NCBI GenBank assembly: GCA_027490995.1
Contig: JAIXWY010000011.1
Coordinates: 1,054,001 to 1,118,000, forward strand
Length of the DNA: 64,000 nucleotides
Direction of reading: 5' to 3'
DNA from: Opitutaceae bacterium
GTDB taxonomy: Bacteria; Verrucomicrobiota; Verrucomicrobiia; Opitutales; Opitutaceae
A program made the position numbers and the translations under genes. The notes below the pieces were generated by a model. It was given only the letters and a program-made list of their open reading frames with translations. It was not told where the DNA came from and did not search any database. Each line of letters opens with the position of its first letter. Position 1 is the first letter of the stretch. Shown piece by piece: positions 24,519 to 33,625 of this stretch.

Positions 24519-25373
24519 CTACAGCGGAGGGCGCTGGGCTAGGGGCGGACTCTCCAGCGCCTCGCGATAACGATCGGCCAAGATCTCCGTGATCCGGGAA
24601 TCCTCACCCACAGGCTCCGTCATCGCCACCTCCAAGCCGGATCGCTCCCGCTCCGCTTCACGGCAAATCACATCGAGGTCGCCACCCTCGCCGGCGTGCC
24701 GTCCAGGGCCAAGAAACTGCTGCAAGACCACCACCCGCCCTGCATCGCAGGGGGGCTCCCGCAACCGCTCAGCCAGCAGGGGACGGTTGAAGGCATACTG
24801 GTCTCCTTCCCGACTTTCCATGGACGACGGCCACACCGGTTCCCCCAGCAGACGGGCAACCTGCCCAGCCACCAGATCCCGCACGGCCCCCACCGCCGGC
24901 TGCGGACTCCCGTGATCAACCAACACCACGGGCCCCGGGCTCCAGCCGCGAGCCCGCCGCAGCGCCCGCACCCGCTCGGCCAACACCCGCCCGACCCGAT
25001 CGTCCTCCGGCCGGTCCAGACGCACCAAGGAAGCCGCCACGCGCACCTCCCCCTGCCCCGCCGCTTGCAACCGCGCGCCCAGGCGCTCCGGGATGTACTC
25101 GGTCAGGGCCGCGCTCGGACCAAAGAAAAAGGGCAGCACCACGATCGACGTCACCCCCCGGGCCAAAGCGGCTTCGACCGCCGGTTCCAGCAGGTCCGCA
25201 GGGCGACCCTCCAAACGCACCGCGTCAATGCCGCTGGAATGCAGCAAGGACACGGGCAGCACCGGATGCCCGAGGCGCTTGGCGAGCCCCGCCGCCACCC
25301 GACGCAGGCCGAGGGTCGCGGCGGGACGCAGCGAACCATTATCACACAGAAAAACGGCTATCGGAACGTGCAT
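24519..25373 (-). CDS. CbiX/SirB-like sirohydrochlorin chelatase domain protein
   Basis: A 284-residue protein with two chelatase-like halves. FLCDNGSLRPAA begins the first half and VVLVDHGSPQPAVGAVRDLV the second, whose DHGS motif is the usual metal/tetrapyrrole site; VVLPFFFGPSAALTEYIPERL is a further family segment. The first half has DNGS instead of DHGS, so the N-terminal site may have lost its His. The start is the ATG at 25373; longer readings run through the pal promoter region. It may insert metal into sirohydrochlorin or be a regulatory relative. Confidence 0.8.
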   Translation of the reverse strand: MHVPIAVFLCDNGSLRPAATLGLRRVAAGLAKRLGHPVLPVSLLHSSGIDAVRLEGRPADLLEPAVEAALARGVTSIVVLPFFFGPSAALTEYIPERLGARLQAAGQGEVRVAASLVRLDRPEDDRVGRVLAERVRALRRARGWSPGPVVLVDHGSPQPAVGAVRDLVAGQVARLLGEPVWPSSMESREGDQYAFNRPLLAERLREPPCDAGRVVVLQQFLGPGRHAGEGGDLDVICREAERERSGLEVAMTEPVGEDSRITEILADRYREALESPPLAQRPPL

Positions 25374-25404
25374 GAGTCCAAACGCTTCCACTCGGATAAA
25401 TGAC

Positions 25405-25433
25405 TTGCCGACCCAAAACGCTTGGCCGATAAG
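25405..25433 (+). promoter_or_regulatory. Possible sigma-70-like promoter of pal
   Basis: TTGCCG at 25405-25410 and GATAAG at 25428-25433 are separated by 17 bases and lie just upstream of pal (start 25453). Each box matches the consensus at four of six positions. The leader would be very short, so this is tentative. Confidence 0.28.
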
Positions 25434-25452
25434 GTCAACCTCGACGCCAATC

Positions 25453-26022
25453 ATGAAACTCCTCCCGAAAACCCTTTCCTTTACCCTCCTTGCCTGCGCC
25501 GTCCTGTTCGCGGGCTGCTCGAAGAAGCCGAAGCGTCCGTCGCCCAGCGACACGGTGCTCGGTCAGGGTGCGGGTGCGGGAGCGTTGGACCCGAGCGCAG
25601 CCGATCTCGGCGCCGCCGGGCTCGTCGATCCTTCGGCCGCCGGGCTGCAGAATCGTTCCGGCGTATTCGAAGATGAGAACATGATCAAGGGGCTGATCCA
25701 GCCGGTGTACTTTGATTTCGACAGCTCCGCCATCAAGGCCAGCGAGCGGGCCAAACTTCAGGAAGCGCAGAAGTACCTCAGCGAGCACGCCGATCACCGC
25801 CTGCTGCTCGAGGGTCACTGCGACTGGCGTGGTACCGCTGAATACAACCTCGGCCTCGGCGATCGCCGCGCCGCCGCCGCCCGTCAGTACCTCGAGTCCA
25901 TCGGAGTTGCCTCCGCCAAGATTGAGATTCGGTCGAAGGGCGACCTCGACGCGATCGAGAATGCCGCCGAGGACCAGATGGCCAAGGATCGCCGCGCCGA
26001 GATCATCATCCTGAAGAAGTAA
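25453..26022 (+). CDS. pal: Peptidoglycan-associated lipoprotein Pal (OmpA-like domain)
   Basis: A 189-residue outer-membrane lipoprotein. The signal ends in the lipobox LFAGC with the lipidated Cys at residue 22. A Gly/Ala/Pro-rich linker (about 30-75) leads to the OmpA-like peptidoglycan-binding domain: VYFDFDSSAI, LLEGHCDWRGTAEYNLGLGDRRA and KDRRAEIII. Pal ties the outer membrane to peptidoglycan, usually with TolB and TolA, which are not in this window. It is monocistronic: divergent from the chelatase gene and followed by a strong terminator. Confidence 0.93.
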   Translation: MKLLPKTLSFTLLACAVLFAGCSKKPKRPSPSDTVLGQGAGAGALDPSAADLGAAGLVDPSAAGLQNRSGVFEDENMIKGLIQPVYFDFDSSAIKASERAKLQEAQKYLSEHADHRLLLEGHCDWRGTAEYNLGLGDRRAAAARQYLESIGVASAKIEIRSKGDLDAIENAAEDQMAKDRRAEIIILKK

Positions 26023-26062
26023 ACTCGGCGCGCACCTCGCGCGACGAACCCGCTCTTCAAAA

Positions 26063-26100
26063 CGAAGGCCCCCGGCTCGCGCCGGGGGCCTTCGTGCTTT
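26063..26100 (+). terminator. Strong intrinsic terminator after pal
   Basis: CGAAGGCCCCCGGC and its exact complement form a perfect 14-bp stem around a TCGC loop (26063-26094), followed by TGCTTT. It lies 40 bases after the pal stop, between convergent genes, and may act in both directions. Confidence 0.88.
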
Positions 26101-26137
26101 CATCGGATCGCGCCAGCGACGCGAAATCATCCCGCGG

Positions 26138-27517
26138 TCAGCGACCGCCGTCGGCCAGCGCCGCCAACACTTTTTCCGAGGCGCGAATGCCGCGCTCCAT
26201 CACTCCAAGGTGGAAGCTCTCGTTGGGCGCGTGCAGGTTGTCCTCCGGGAGGAAGAGTCCCATCATCAGCGAATCGAGTCCGACGATCTGCTTGAGCTGC
26301 GCGATGATCGGCACGCTACCGCCTTCACGCAGGTACAGGGGAGGACGGCCGAACACCTCCGCCACCGCGGCGTCGGTCGCGCGGAAGGCCTTGGCCAAGA
26401 CGGGCGACTGATCACGAGGGGTATTCGAGCGGTCCGGCGGCACCACGATGTAGGCCTGGCCTTCATGCTGATCGATGATTCGCACCGTCACATCCGACGG
26501 CACCCGCTCACGGACCGTACGATAGAGCAGCTCACGAATCCGATCCGGATTCTGGTTCGGCACAAGCCGGCAGGAAATCTTCGCCATCGCCTTACTCGGG
26601 ATCACGGTCTTGGTGCCTTCGCCCTGATAGCCACCACCGATTCCGTTAAACTCCAACGTCGGGAGAAAGCGCACGCACTCGAACGGCGTGTACCCCGGGG
26701 GGGTGTGGAAGGCCGGCACGCCGAGGAACTGACGGTACGCCTCCGCATCTCCGCCGAGCTTCGCGAGCTGCTCGCGCTCCCACGGTTCGACATCGAGTAC
26801 GTCGTCATAGAAGCCCGGCACATTCACCCGGCCATCCGGGGTGTGCAGCGACGCGCACAACTCCGCCAATGCTTGAATCGGGTTGCGCACCACGCCGCCA
26901 TGCAGGCCGGAGTGCAAGTCGCTTTTCGCTCCGGTGATCTCCACGTCGAACAGCACCAGCCCGCGCAGGCCGCAGGTAATCACGACCTGATCCGGATTCG
27001 GGATGCCCGTGTCCGACAGGAACACGAAATCCGCTGCTTTCAGCGTATCGCGATACTCCGCGAGGAAGCCGGGAAAACTCGGGCTGCCCATCTCCTCCTC
27101 ACCCTCGATGAGAAACGTAATGCGGAGCGGAAGATCCGGCCGCTTTTCAAGGAGTCGCCCAACCGCCGCGATGTGCACCATCATCGGACCCTTATTGTCC
27201 GCCGCGCCACGACCGTAAATCCGCTCACCGCGAATCTCCGGCTCGAACGGTGCCGACTGCCAGAGGTTGAGGGGATCCGCCGGCTGGACATCGTAGTGCC
27301 CGTAGATGATGACGTGCGGCCAGTGATCCGGGCCGCCGCGCCGCGCCAACACAATGGGATGCCGCGGTGTTTTCACCACCTCCACCGAAAAGCCGATCGA
27401 CGAGAGCAGGCCCGCAATGAAGTCTCGCGCTCCCGTCATTCCTTCGTGGAAACGCGAGTCGGCGGAGACGCTGGGGTGGCGGATGAATTCCTTGAGCTTG
27501 GTAACGGGGTCAAACAT
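26138..27517 (-). CDS. M20 family dipeptidase
   Basis: A 459-residue zinc peptidase of the M20/CPG2 group. IYGHYDVQPADP has the first metal His and the following Asp, GRGAADNKGP the bridging Asp, and IEGEEEMGSPS the catalytic and metal Glu pair; the C-terminal SVPIIAQL region follows the dimerisation domain. It hydrolyses dipeptides or small peptides in the cytoplasm. I use the ATG at 27517; a TTG at 27535 would add six residues. Confidence 0.92.
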   Translation of the reverse strand: MFDPVTKLKEFIRHPSVSADSRFHEGMTGARDFIAGLLSSIGFSVEVVKTPRHPIVLARRGGPDHWPHVIIYGHYDVQPADPLNLWQSAPFEPEIRGERIYGRGAADNKGPMMVHIAAVGRLLEKRPDLPLRITFLIEGEEEMGSPSFPGFLAEYRDTLKAADFVFLSDTGIPNPDQVVITCGLRGLVLFDVEITGAKSDLHSGLHGGVVRNPIQALAELCASLHTPDGRVNVPGFYDDVLDVEPWEREQLAKLGGDAEAYRQFLGVPAFHTPPGYTPFECVRFLPTLEFNGIGGGYQGEGTKTVIPSKAMAKISCRLVPNQNPDRIRELLYRTVRERVPSDVTVRIIDQHEGQAYIVVPPDRSNTPRDQSPVLAKAFRATDAAVAEVFGRPPLYLREGGSVPIIAQLKQIVGLDSLMMGLFLPEDNLHAPNESFHLGVMERGIRASEKVLAALADGGR

Positions 27518-27662
27518 GCCCCCAACCTGTCCCAAAGCTCGTCTCCGCGCTAGTCGGAAAAGCGGATCGAGCGAGAGGCCAAGAGCCGTGGCGGCGCCGC
27601 CCCCGACGTAGATCCAGTGCAGGCACCGGCCGTTTCACTCCTTCCCTCAGGGGTGATACCAC

Positions 27663-28463
27663 TCAGTCCTGAAAACGGGCCCGGCTCTGCTCGTATAAGG
27701 GAAGGTACTGGGGGATCAGCTGTTCGAGATTCCGGATCCGGGTCTGGTCCGCCGGGTGCGTCGAAAGAAACTCCGGTACCTTCATGCCGTCCTTACTCGC
27801 CGCAGACATCTTGCGCCAGAACGAGACCGCAGCCCGGGGGTCATAGCCCGCTCCCGCCGCGAACCGGAGGCCGATCGCGTCCGCCTCCGACTCATGGAGC
27901 CGAGAATAAGGCAGCATCACGCCGACCGACGCTCCCAACCCATAGGCCGCCCGGATCAGGTTCCGTTTCTTCTCGTCCACCTCCTTGGCTTCCATTCCCA
28001 CCTCGGTCAGCAGGGCGCCGCCAAGGACGAGCAGCTGCTGGGAGGTGCGCTCCGCCCCGTGCCGCGAGGTAACGTGGGCCACCTCATGCCCCATCACCGC
28101 CGCAAGCTCGGCGTCGGTTTCAGCGATCTTCAGGATGCCCGTGTAAATGCCGACTTTCCCACCGGGCAAGGCGAAGGCGTTCAGCGCATTCGACTCAAAG
28201 ACCACAAACTCCCATTCCGCATTCGGAAGGTCGCGGCCAACCGACTGGGCAATCCGCTTTCCCACCCGCTGAACCCGCGCATTCGCCACCGGATCCCGGG
28301 AAATTTTCTCGTCCTTTTTGATCTCGGCGAACGCCGACAGTCCCATCGCCGCTTCCTGATTCGGCGACAACAACATCACCTGCCGTCGTCCCGTCTCCGG
28401 CACGGTAGCGCAGCCGGAAAGCAGAACCGCGAGAAAAACCGCCAGAACGGTGCACACGCGCAT
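27663..28463 (-). CDS. M48 family metalloprotease lipoprotein (BepA/LoiP-like)
   Basis: A 266-residue lipoprotein. The signal ends in LLSGC, then the peptidase domain has [15 protein letters not shown] with the HExxH zinc site and [19 protein letters not shown] with the third ligand Glu. Such periplasmic M48 proteases act in outer-membrane protein quality control. The ATG at 28463 was chosen because it puts the lipobox at a normal distance; a longer reading adds 16 residues before the signal. It lies between the dipeptidase and purH, all leftward. Confidence 0.9.
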   Translation of the reverse strand: MRVCTVLAVFLAVLLSGCATVPETGRRQVMLLSPNQEAAMGLSAFAEIKKDEKISRDPVANARVQRVGKRIAQSVGRDLPNAEWEFVVFESNALNAFALPGGKVGIYTGILKIAETDAELAAVMGHEVAHVTSRHGAERTSQQLLVLGGALLTEVGMEAKEVDEKKRNLIRAAYGLGASVGVMLPYSRLHESEADAIGLRFAAGAGYDPRAAVSFWRKMSAASKDGMKVPEFLSTHPADQTRIRNLEQLIPQYLPLYEQSRARFQD

Positions 28464-28561
28464 GTCGCCATGCTGTACCTGTCTGGTCGACGGGCAAGAG
28501 TGTACTGCCACGGCCCGGTCCGTCCGAAGGAGGAGGCCCGCGCTCCACGCGGGCCGCTCGC

Positions 28562-30109
28562 TCAGTGCCGGAAGTGGCGAATACCGGTGAACACCATCGC
28601 GAGGCCCCGATCGTCAGCCGCTTGGATGACTTCGGCGTCACGCACCGAGCCACCGGGCTGGATCGCGCAGGTCGCTCCGGCCTCGGCCGCCGCAATCAGG
28701 CCATCCGCGAACGGAAAGAGCGCCTCGCTCGCCACCACCGAACCTTTGAGATCGAGACCCGCCTCACCTGCCTTCCAGACCGCAATACGCGAGCTGTCGA
28801 CACGAGCCATCTGTCCCGCCCCCACGCCCAAGGTCTGCTCACCCCGGGCATAAACAATGGCGTTCGACTTCACGTGTTTGCAGACCTTCCACGCAAAAAG
28901 CATCGCCGCCCACTCTTCTTCCGTCGGCTGGCGGCGGGTCACGACCTTGAACTCCTCGCGACGTCCCAAATGGCGGTCACGGTCCTGCACGAGGACGCCC
29001 CCCACCACCGAGCGCACTTCCTGCAGCGCGTCCGCCCCCATGCCTTCGCGCGCGACCATCAGCCGCAGATTCTTCTTTTTCCCGAGAATCGCCCGGGCGT
29101 CGTCCGAAAAACGCGGAGCAATGATGACTTCAGTGAAAATCTCCGCGATCGCCGACGCGAGGGGACCGTCGAGCGTGCGGTTCACCACGATGATGCCGCC
29201 AAACGGAGCCTGACGATCGGTCGCATACGCCTTGTCCCACGCCTCAAGGAGCGTGTCCGCACTCGCGACTCCGCAAGGGTTCGTGTGCTTGAGGATCGCC
29301 ACGGTGGGACGCTCGAACTCGCCGATCAGGTACGTGGCCGAGGTCAGATCGAGAAGGTTGTTGTAGCTGAGTTCCTTCCCCTGGAGTTGCGAGAAGTGCT
29401 CGTGGAAAGTGCCGTAGAGGGCCGCCTTCTGGTGCGGATTCTCGCCGTAACGCAACACCTGGGCCTTGTCGTACGATGCCGTCCAGCGGCGCGGAAATCC
29501 GCTCAAGGCATCAAGGTCGGGCTCCGCCTCCTGCTGCTCTAGGTACTGCGCGATCGCCGCATCATAACGCGCTGTGCGCTGGAACACCTTCAGCGCCAGG
29601 CGCCGCCGCAGCGCGAGGAGGGTCGCCGGCGCCGCCAGTGCCGCCAGCACCGGAGCATAGTCCTCGGGATCACAGACCACCGTGACACTCTCGTGATTCT
29701 TCGCCGCGCTCCGCAGCATCGAGGGGCCGCCGATATCGATGTTCTCGATCGCCTCCTCACGCTCCACGTGCGGTTTCGCCACCGTCTGCTCAAACGGATA
29801 CAGGTTCACCACCACCAAATCGATCAGGTCAATGCCGTGAGCCGTCGCCTGCGCGCGGTGCTCCGCCTTGTCACGCCGGCACAACAGGCCGCCATGGATC
29901 TTCGGGTGCAGCGTCTTCACGCGGCCTTCCATGATCTCCGGAAATCCCGTATGCGCGCCCACCTCCGTGACCGGCAGCCCCGCCTCGACCAGCAACTTCG
30001 CCGTACCTCCCGTCGAGAGCAGGCGATAGCCGTGCTGGCGGACGAGGGCCGTCGCAAAGTCGACGAGGCCGCGCTTGTCGCTGACCGAGAGAAGAGCCAG
30101 TTTTTCCAT
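28562..30109 (-). CDS. purH: Bifunctional AICAR formyltransferase / IMP cyclohydrolase
   Basis: A 515-residue enzyme for the last two steps of purine synthesis. The N-terminal IMP cyclohydrolase part has [25 protein letters not shown] and [15 protein letters not shown]; the C-terminal formyltransferase part has [24 protein letters not shown] and the ending SDAF-like region altered to GSVRDAEVI. Length is normal. The ATG at 30109 matches the family N-terminus; a longer reading adds 15 residues. Confidence 0.97.
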   Translation of the reverse strand: MEKLALLSVSDKRGLVDFATALVRQHGYRLLSTGGTAKLLVEAGLPVTEVGAHTGFPEIMEGRVKTLHPKIHGGLLCRRDKAEHRAQATAHGIDLIDLVVVNLYPFEQTVAKPHVEREEAIENIDIGGPSMLRSAAKNHESVTVVCDPEDYAPVLAALAAPATLLALRRRLALKVFQRTARYDAAIAQYLEQQEAEPDLDALSGFPRRWTASYDKAQVLRYGENPHQKAALYGTFHEHFSQLQGKELSYNNLLDLTSATYLIGEFERPTVAILKHTNPCGVASADTLLEAWDKAYATDRQAPFGGIIVVNRTLDGPLASAIAEIFTEVIIAPRFSDDARAILGKKKNLRLMVAREGMGADALQEVRSVVGGVLVQDRDRHLGRREEFKVVTRRQPTEEEWAAMLFAWKVCKHVKSNAIVYARGEQTLGVGAGQMARVDSSRIAVWKAGEAGLDLKGSVVASEALFPFADGLIAAAEAGATCAIQPGGSVRDAEVIQAADDRGLAMVFTGIRHFRH

Positions 30110-30248
30110 GTGGTGGGAAGCGGCGTTTGTGCGCGCGCCAACGCCGTCCCGCAAGCCGGAAGCAGCCCCGAAAAACCGCGCTCACCCCCACCCCGCCCGT
30201 TGCGTTACGGCTCCGGGTCACTATCATCACGCACCCGCCCGTTCTCCC

Positions 30249-30635
30249 GTGTCCGCTTCAGCGCTCCTCCCCGGCCTTCGTGCCTCCCTCGACAAGCTCA
30301 TCTACCACCACGGTGGTAACAGTCTTCCTGCGGACGCTCCCCACGCCTTCGTTTACTTCATCACGATCCACAACGCGTCCGATCGGACGGTGACGCTGCT
30401 GGGTCGCAAATGGGTCGTAGAGTACGCCAGCGGTCACCGCCGGGTCATCGAGGGCGACCGAATCGTCGGCGAGATCCCCCGTCTGGCCCCCGGCGAATCT
30501 TTTTCGTACAACAGTTACCACGTCACCGGGGAGCCCGCCTCCGCTCTCGGCAGCTTCCACGGGGTCGATGAACGCGGGGCCAAGGTCCACGTCACGGTCG
30601 GCCCCTTCCAACTTTCGCCGCCGAGGTGCGATTGA
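30249..30635 (+). CDS. apaG: ApaG domain protein
   Basis: A 128-residue ApaG (DUF525) protein with a fibronectin-III-like beta fold. FVYFITIHNASDRTVTLLGRKWVV, VIEGDRIVGEIPRLAPGESFSYNS and the late GSFHGVDERG-like segment match the family throughout. Function is poorly defined; it is linked to cobalt resistance and ApaH in enterobacteria. GTG start at 30249 gives a normal length. It is divergent from purH. Confidence 0.92.
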   Translation: MSASALLPGLRASLDKLIYHHGGNSLPADAPHAFVYFITIHNASDRTVTLLGRKWVVEYASGHRRVIEGDRIVGEIPRLAPGESFSYNSYHVTGEPASALGSFHGVDERGAKVHVTVGPFQLSPPRCD

Positions 30636-30779
30636 TGCCTACCGAACCACCCGGCGGACGGGCGTAAACCTTACCCTCGCCACTATTTGCCATACGGTGT
30701 CGTTTGCCGATGACGTGCGGCGAGCCGAATCTTACGCTTGCACCGCAGGGGGCTGTGCCTCTCGCTGACGGATTCGTTC

Positions 30780-32138
30780 ATGAATCTCATCGACCTGAAC
30801 CGCGACGGCGGCATCGGCGCGAATTCGCTGTTTCTCCAGATCGGCGACATTCGGGTGCTTGTTGACAGCGGTCTGCATCCTAAGCAGGTCGGCCGCAAGG
30901 CCGCCCCCGACTTAGCCAAACTCCGGGGCCAATCTCCGGACATCATTCTCGTTACGCATTGCCATCTCGACCACATCGGCAGCCTGCCGCTGGCGCTTCG
31001 CGAGAATCCCGACGCGCTGGTCATCATGACACAGTCCAGTCGCATGCTCATCGAGCGGATGCTACACAACTCCGCGAGCGTGATGATGCGGCAGCGCGAG
31101 GATCAGAACATCCCCGACTACCCGCTCTTCACCCACACGGAAATCGACCAACTGGCGAAGCGTTTCACGGCGCTGCCGTACGGGGTCAGCAAGCGCCTGC
31201 GCATCCGCAAGGACGAACTCGAGGTGATTCTCCACCCGGCCGGTCACGTGGTGGGCGCAGCCGCCATCGAGATCCGCCACAAGCACCGGGGCATTTTCAT
31301 CACCGGGGACGTGCTCTTTGAGGATCAACGCACGCTGCCGGGCGCCAAGTTCCCCGCCGGTCACTTCGACACGGTGATCATGGAGACCACCCGCGGCACC
31401 ACGGCGCGCTCACCCGACCGGGGACGCGTGACCGAGTTTGGTCGCCTCATCGCCAGCATCAACGACACGATCAACCGCGGGGGATCCTACCTCATCCCGG
31501 TCTTCGCGCTCGGACGCATGCAGGAGGTCCTCACCGTGATCCATGACGCCCGGAAGTTCGGCCACTTGGTCGAATGCCCGATCTTCGCGTCCGGACTCGG
31601 CATCGATCTCGCGGACTACTTCGACGATATCGCCCGCAAGACCAAGCATGTCCGCTTCAACCGCGGCATCCTCAAGGAACTGAAGGTCAAGCCGCTGCCC
31701 CGGAAGCTGAATCCCGGCGAGGATCCCAAGCAAAACGCGCTCTACATCATCAGCTCCGGCATGCTGGTCGAGAACACGCCGAGCTACACGCTGGCGAGCG
31801 GCCTGCTGGGACACGCGCGCAACTCGATCGGTTTCGTCGGGTACTGCGATCCCGACACCCCCGGTGGCGCGCTGCTCTCGGCAAAGACCGGCGATCCGTT
31901 CCTCTTCGAGGCCGTGAAGGTGAAGACCAAGGTCAACGCCCACATCGAGCGCTTCCAGCTGAGCGGCCATGCCGACCGCGACGAGTTGCTGCAGTTCGCC
32001 CTCCAGACCGAGGCCCGCAGTATCGTCCTGACGCACGGTGAAGCCGCCGCCCGCGCTTGGTTCGCTCAGCAACTGACCGAAAAGATGCCGCGGACCAAGG
32101 TCATCGATCCGATCCCTGGCAAGCTCTACCAGGTCTAG
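30780..32138 (+). CDS. Beta-CASP metallo-beta-lactamase nuclease
   Basis: A 452-residue MBL-fold RNase of the CPSF73-like, TTHA0252-type group. Zinc motifs are THCHLDHIG, HPAGHVVGA and ITGDVLF; beta-CASP motifs are IPVFALGRMQEVL, SSGMLVENTPS, LSGHADRDELLQF and VLTHGEAAA. It probably processes RNA in the cytoplasm. ATG at 30780 chosen; a start at 30738 adds 14 residues. Its TAG stop shares the CTAG tetranucleotide with the stop of the convergent alkyltransferase gene. Confidence 0.92.
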   Translation: MNLIDLNRDGGIGANSLFLQIGDIRVLVDSGLHPKQVGRKAAPDLAKLRGQSPDIILVTHCHLDHIGSLPLALRENPDALVIMTQSSRMLIERMLHNSASVMMRQREDQNIPDYPLFTHTEIDQLAKRFTALPYGVSKRLRIRKDELEVILHPAGHVVGAAAIEIRHKHRGIFITGDVLFEDQRTLPGAKFPAGHFDTVIMETTRGTTARSPDRGRVTEFGRLIASINDTINRGGSYLIPVFALGRMQEVLTVIHDARKFGHLVECPIFASGLGIDLADYFDDIARKTKHVRFNRGILKELKVKPLPRKLNPGEDPKQNALYIISSGMLVENTPSYTLASGLLGHARNSIGFVGYCDPDTPGGALLSAKTGDPFLFEAVKVKTKVNAHIERFQLSGHADRDELLQFALQTEARSIVLTHGEAAARAWFAQQLTEKMPRTKVIDPIPGKLYQV

Positions 32139-32698
32139 TCCGCTTTCCCCCGCCGTGCACGGTCGGGGAACACACCTTCGCGCTCCAGCAGGGCCCGCTT
32201 CCGCTCCACTCCCCACCGGTAGCCGGCCAGTGCTCCGCTGGCGGAAATCACGCGGTGACACGGGATCAGCACCGCGATCGGATTTGCCCCGCAGGCCTGA
32301 GCAACCGCTCGGACCGCCCGGGGAGAGCCGGCCCGTCGCGCCAGCTCCGCATAACTCACGGTCTCGCCGCACCGCAACGCGCGCAACTCCAACCAGACTC
32401 GTTGCTGGAAGGGCGTGCCCACCGGAGCAAGACGTAGGCGGCCCGCCGTCGCGTTTCCTGATGCCTCGATCACGCGCAGAACGTGTTCCGCAGCAGCGTG
32501 GGCCGGCCCGGCGGCGTTCTCGGTCCACGTCTCGCGCGGAAAGCGCTGGCGCAACGCGTCCACCCCTTCGAGTCGTGTCCCGGAAAACAACACCGCCCGG
32601 ACCTCACCTTGCTCTCCAACCGCCGCCAAGATCCAGCCGAGCGAACTACGCACCTGAGCGAAGGTCGCGGCGTCTGCGCTGTCGCTTGGGCTTCGCAT
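32135..32698 (-). CDS. ogt: Methylated-DNA-protein cysteine methyltransferase
   Basis: A 187-residue DNA repair protein that takes alkyl groups from O6-alkylguanine. The C-terminal domain has TPFQQRVWLELRALRCGETVSYAEL, RAVAQACGANPIAVLIPCHRVI with the acceptor Cys, and GYRWGVERKRALLERE. The N-terminal domain is divergent, as is usual. Whether to call it Ogt or the Ada C-terminal type cannot be settled; no AraC domain is present. Start ATG 32698. Confidence 0.92.
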   Translation of the reverse strand: MRSPSDSADAATFAQVRSSLGWILAAVGEQGEVRAVLFSGTRLEGVDALRQRFPRETWTENAAGPAHAAAEHVLRVIEASGNATAGRLRLAPVGTPFQQRVWLELRALRCGETVSYAELARRAGSPRAVRAVAQACGANPIAVLIPCHRVISASGALAGYRWGVERKRALLEREGVFPDRARRGKAD

Positions 32699-32750
32699 GA
32701 CTCGATTCGCAGCTCCAGGCTTCACGACGGTTCTTGAGGGCGCGGGCGCC

Positions 32751-33578
32751 TCACGTCACCGCTGGGATGACTCGCGCCGCGAGGATCTCCTCCAAGCGCG
32801 CGGCCACCGCGGGGGAACCCGCGACGTAGAAGATGCGCCCCATCTGCAGGTCAAAGGACCGCAGCGGGAACAACGGGCCATTGAGGTAAGTCACCCGGCC
32901 ACCTCCCGCCTCAACCAACGGGACGGCGGCGGCAATGTCCCAGACTTTCACGTTGTGGTCGACCGTGCCGTCCAGAATCCCTGCCGCCACGTAGGCCAGG
33001 TGCAGCGTGCTACTGCCGAGTGCCCGCAACTTGCAGTGAGCCGCCACGTCCACGACATGTCCGGAAAATCGTTTGTCTGAGGGCGCATGAAATCCAATCA
33101 GGCTCTGCGGACCTAACTCCCCCATCCGTACCCCCACCCGGCGATCGCCCTCGAACACGCCCACCCCGGGCCCGCCGTGGATCAGCGAGTGGCGCGCGAG
33201 ATCATAGATCACACCGTACACCGGTACGCCTTCCTCCAGCAGCGCGAGCGAGATGGCGCAGTGGGCAATGCCCATCGCGTAGTTATTCGTCCCGTCGATC
33301 GGGTCGAGCACCCAAACATAACGCGACGTCAGAGGAATCGGCGCCACGGCCTCGGTGAGCTCCTCGCTGAAAATCTGGTCCTCCGGAAAACGGTGCGAGA
33401 GCCGCTCGACGAGGTCGGCCGAGATCGCGAGATCGACTGCTGTAACGCGGGTGCCGTCGCTCTTCCAGCGGGTCTCCGCGCGGCCAAAGTTCGCCTGCAG
33501 CAGGTCAACCTGCGCCAGCACGGCGGCCTTCGCCACCTCAACCCGCTCACGAATGGCCTGCACCGGATGCAACGACAT
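32751..33578 (-). CDS. Inositol monophosphatase family phosphatase
   Basis: A 275-residue metal-dependent phosphatase. IFSEELTEA has the metal Glu, WVLDPIDGTNNYAMG the DPIDGT motif, and VWDIAAAVPLVEAGGGRVTYLNG the C-terminal WD signature. Substrates in the family include inositol phosphate, histidinol phosphate and PAP; this one cannot be assigned. ATG at 33578. Confidence 0.92.
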   Translation of the reverse strand: MSLHPVQAIRERVEVAKAAVLAQVDLLQANFGRAETRWKSDGTRVTAVDLAISADLVERLSHRFPEDQIFSEELTEAVAPIPLTSRYVWVLDPIDGTNNYAMGIAHCAISLALLEEGVPVYGVIYDLARHSLIHGGPGVGVFEGDRRVGVRMGELGPQSLIGFHAPSDKRFSGHVVDVAAHCKLRALGSSTLHLAYVAAGILDGTVDHNVKVWDIAAAVPLVEAGGGRVTYLNGPLFPLRSFDLQMGRIFYVAGSPAVAARLEEILAARVIPAVT

Positions 33579-33625
33579 TTGCCCAGCGAACCCGTCCAGA
33601 GCCCCGCGGCCAATCCGAAACTGTC

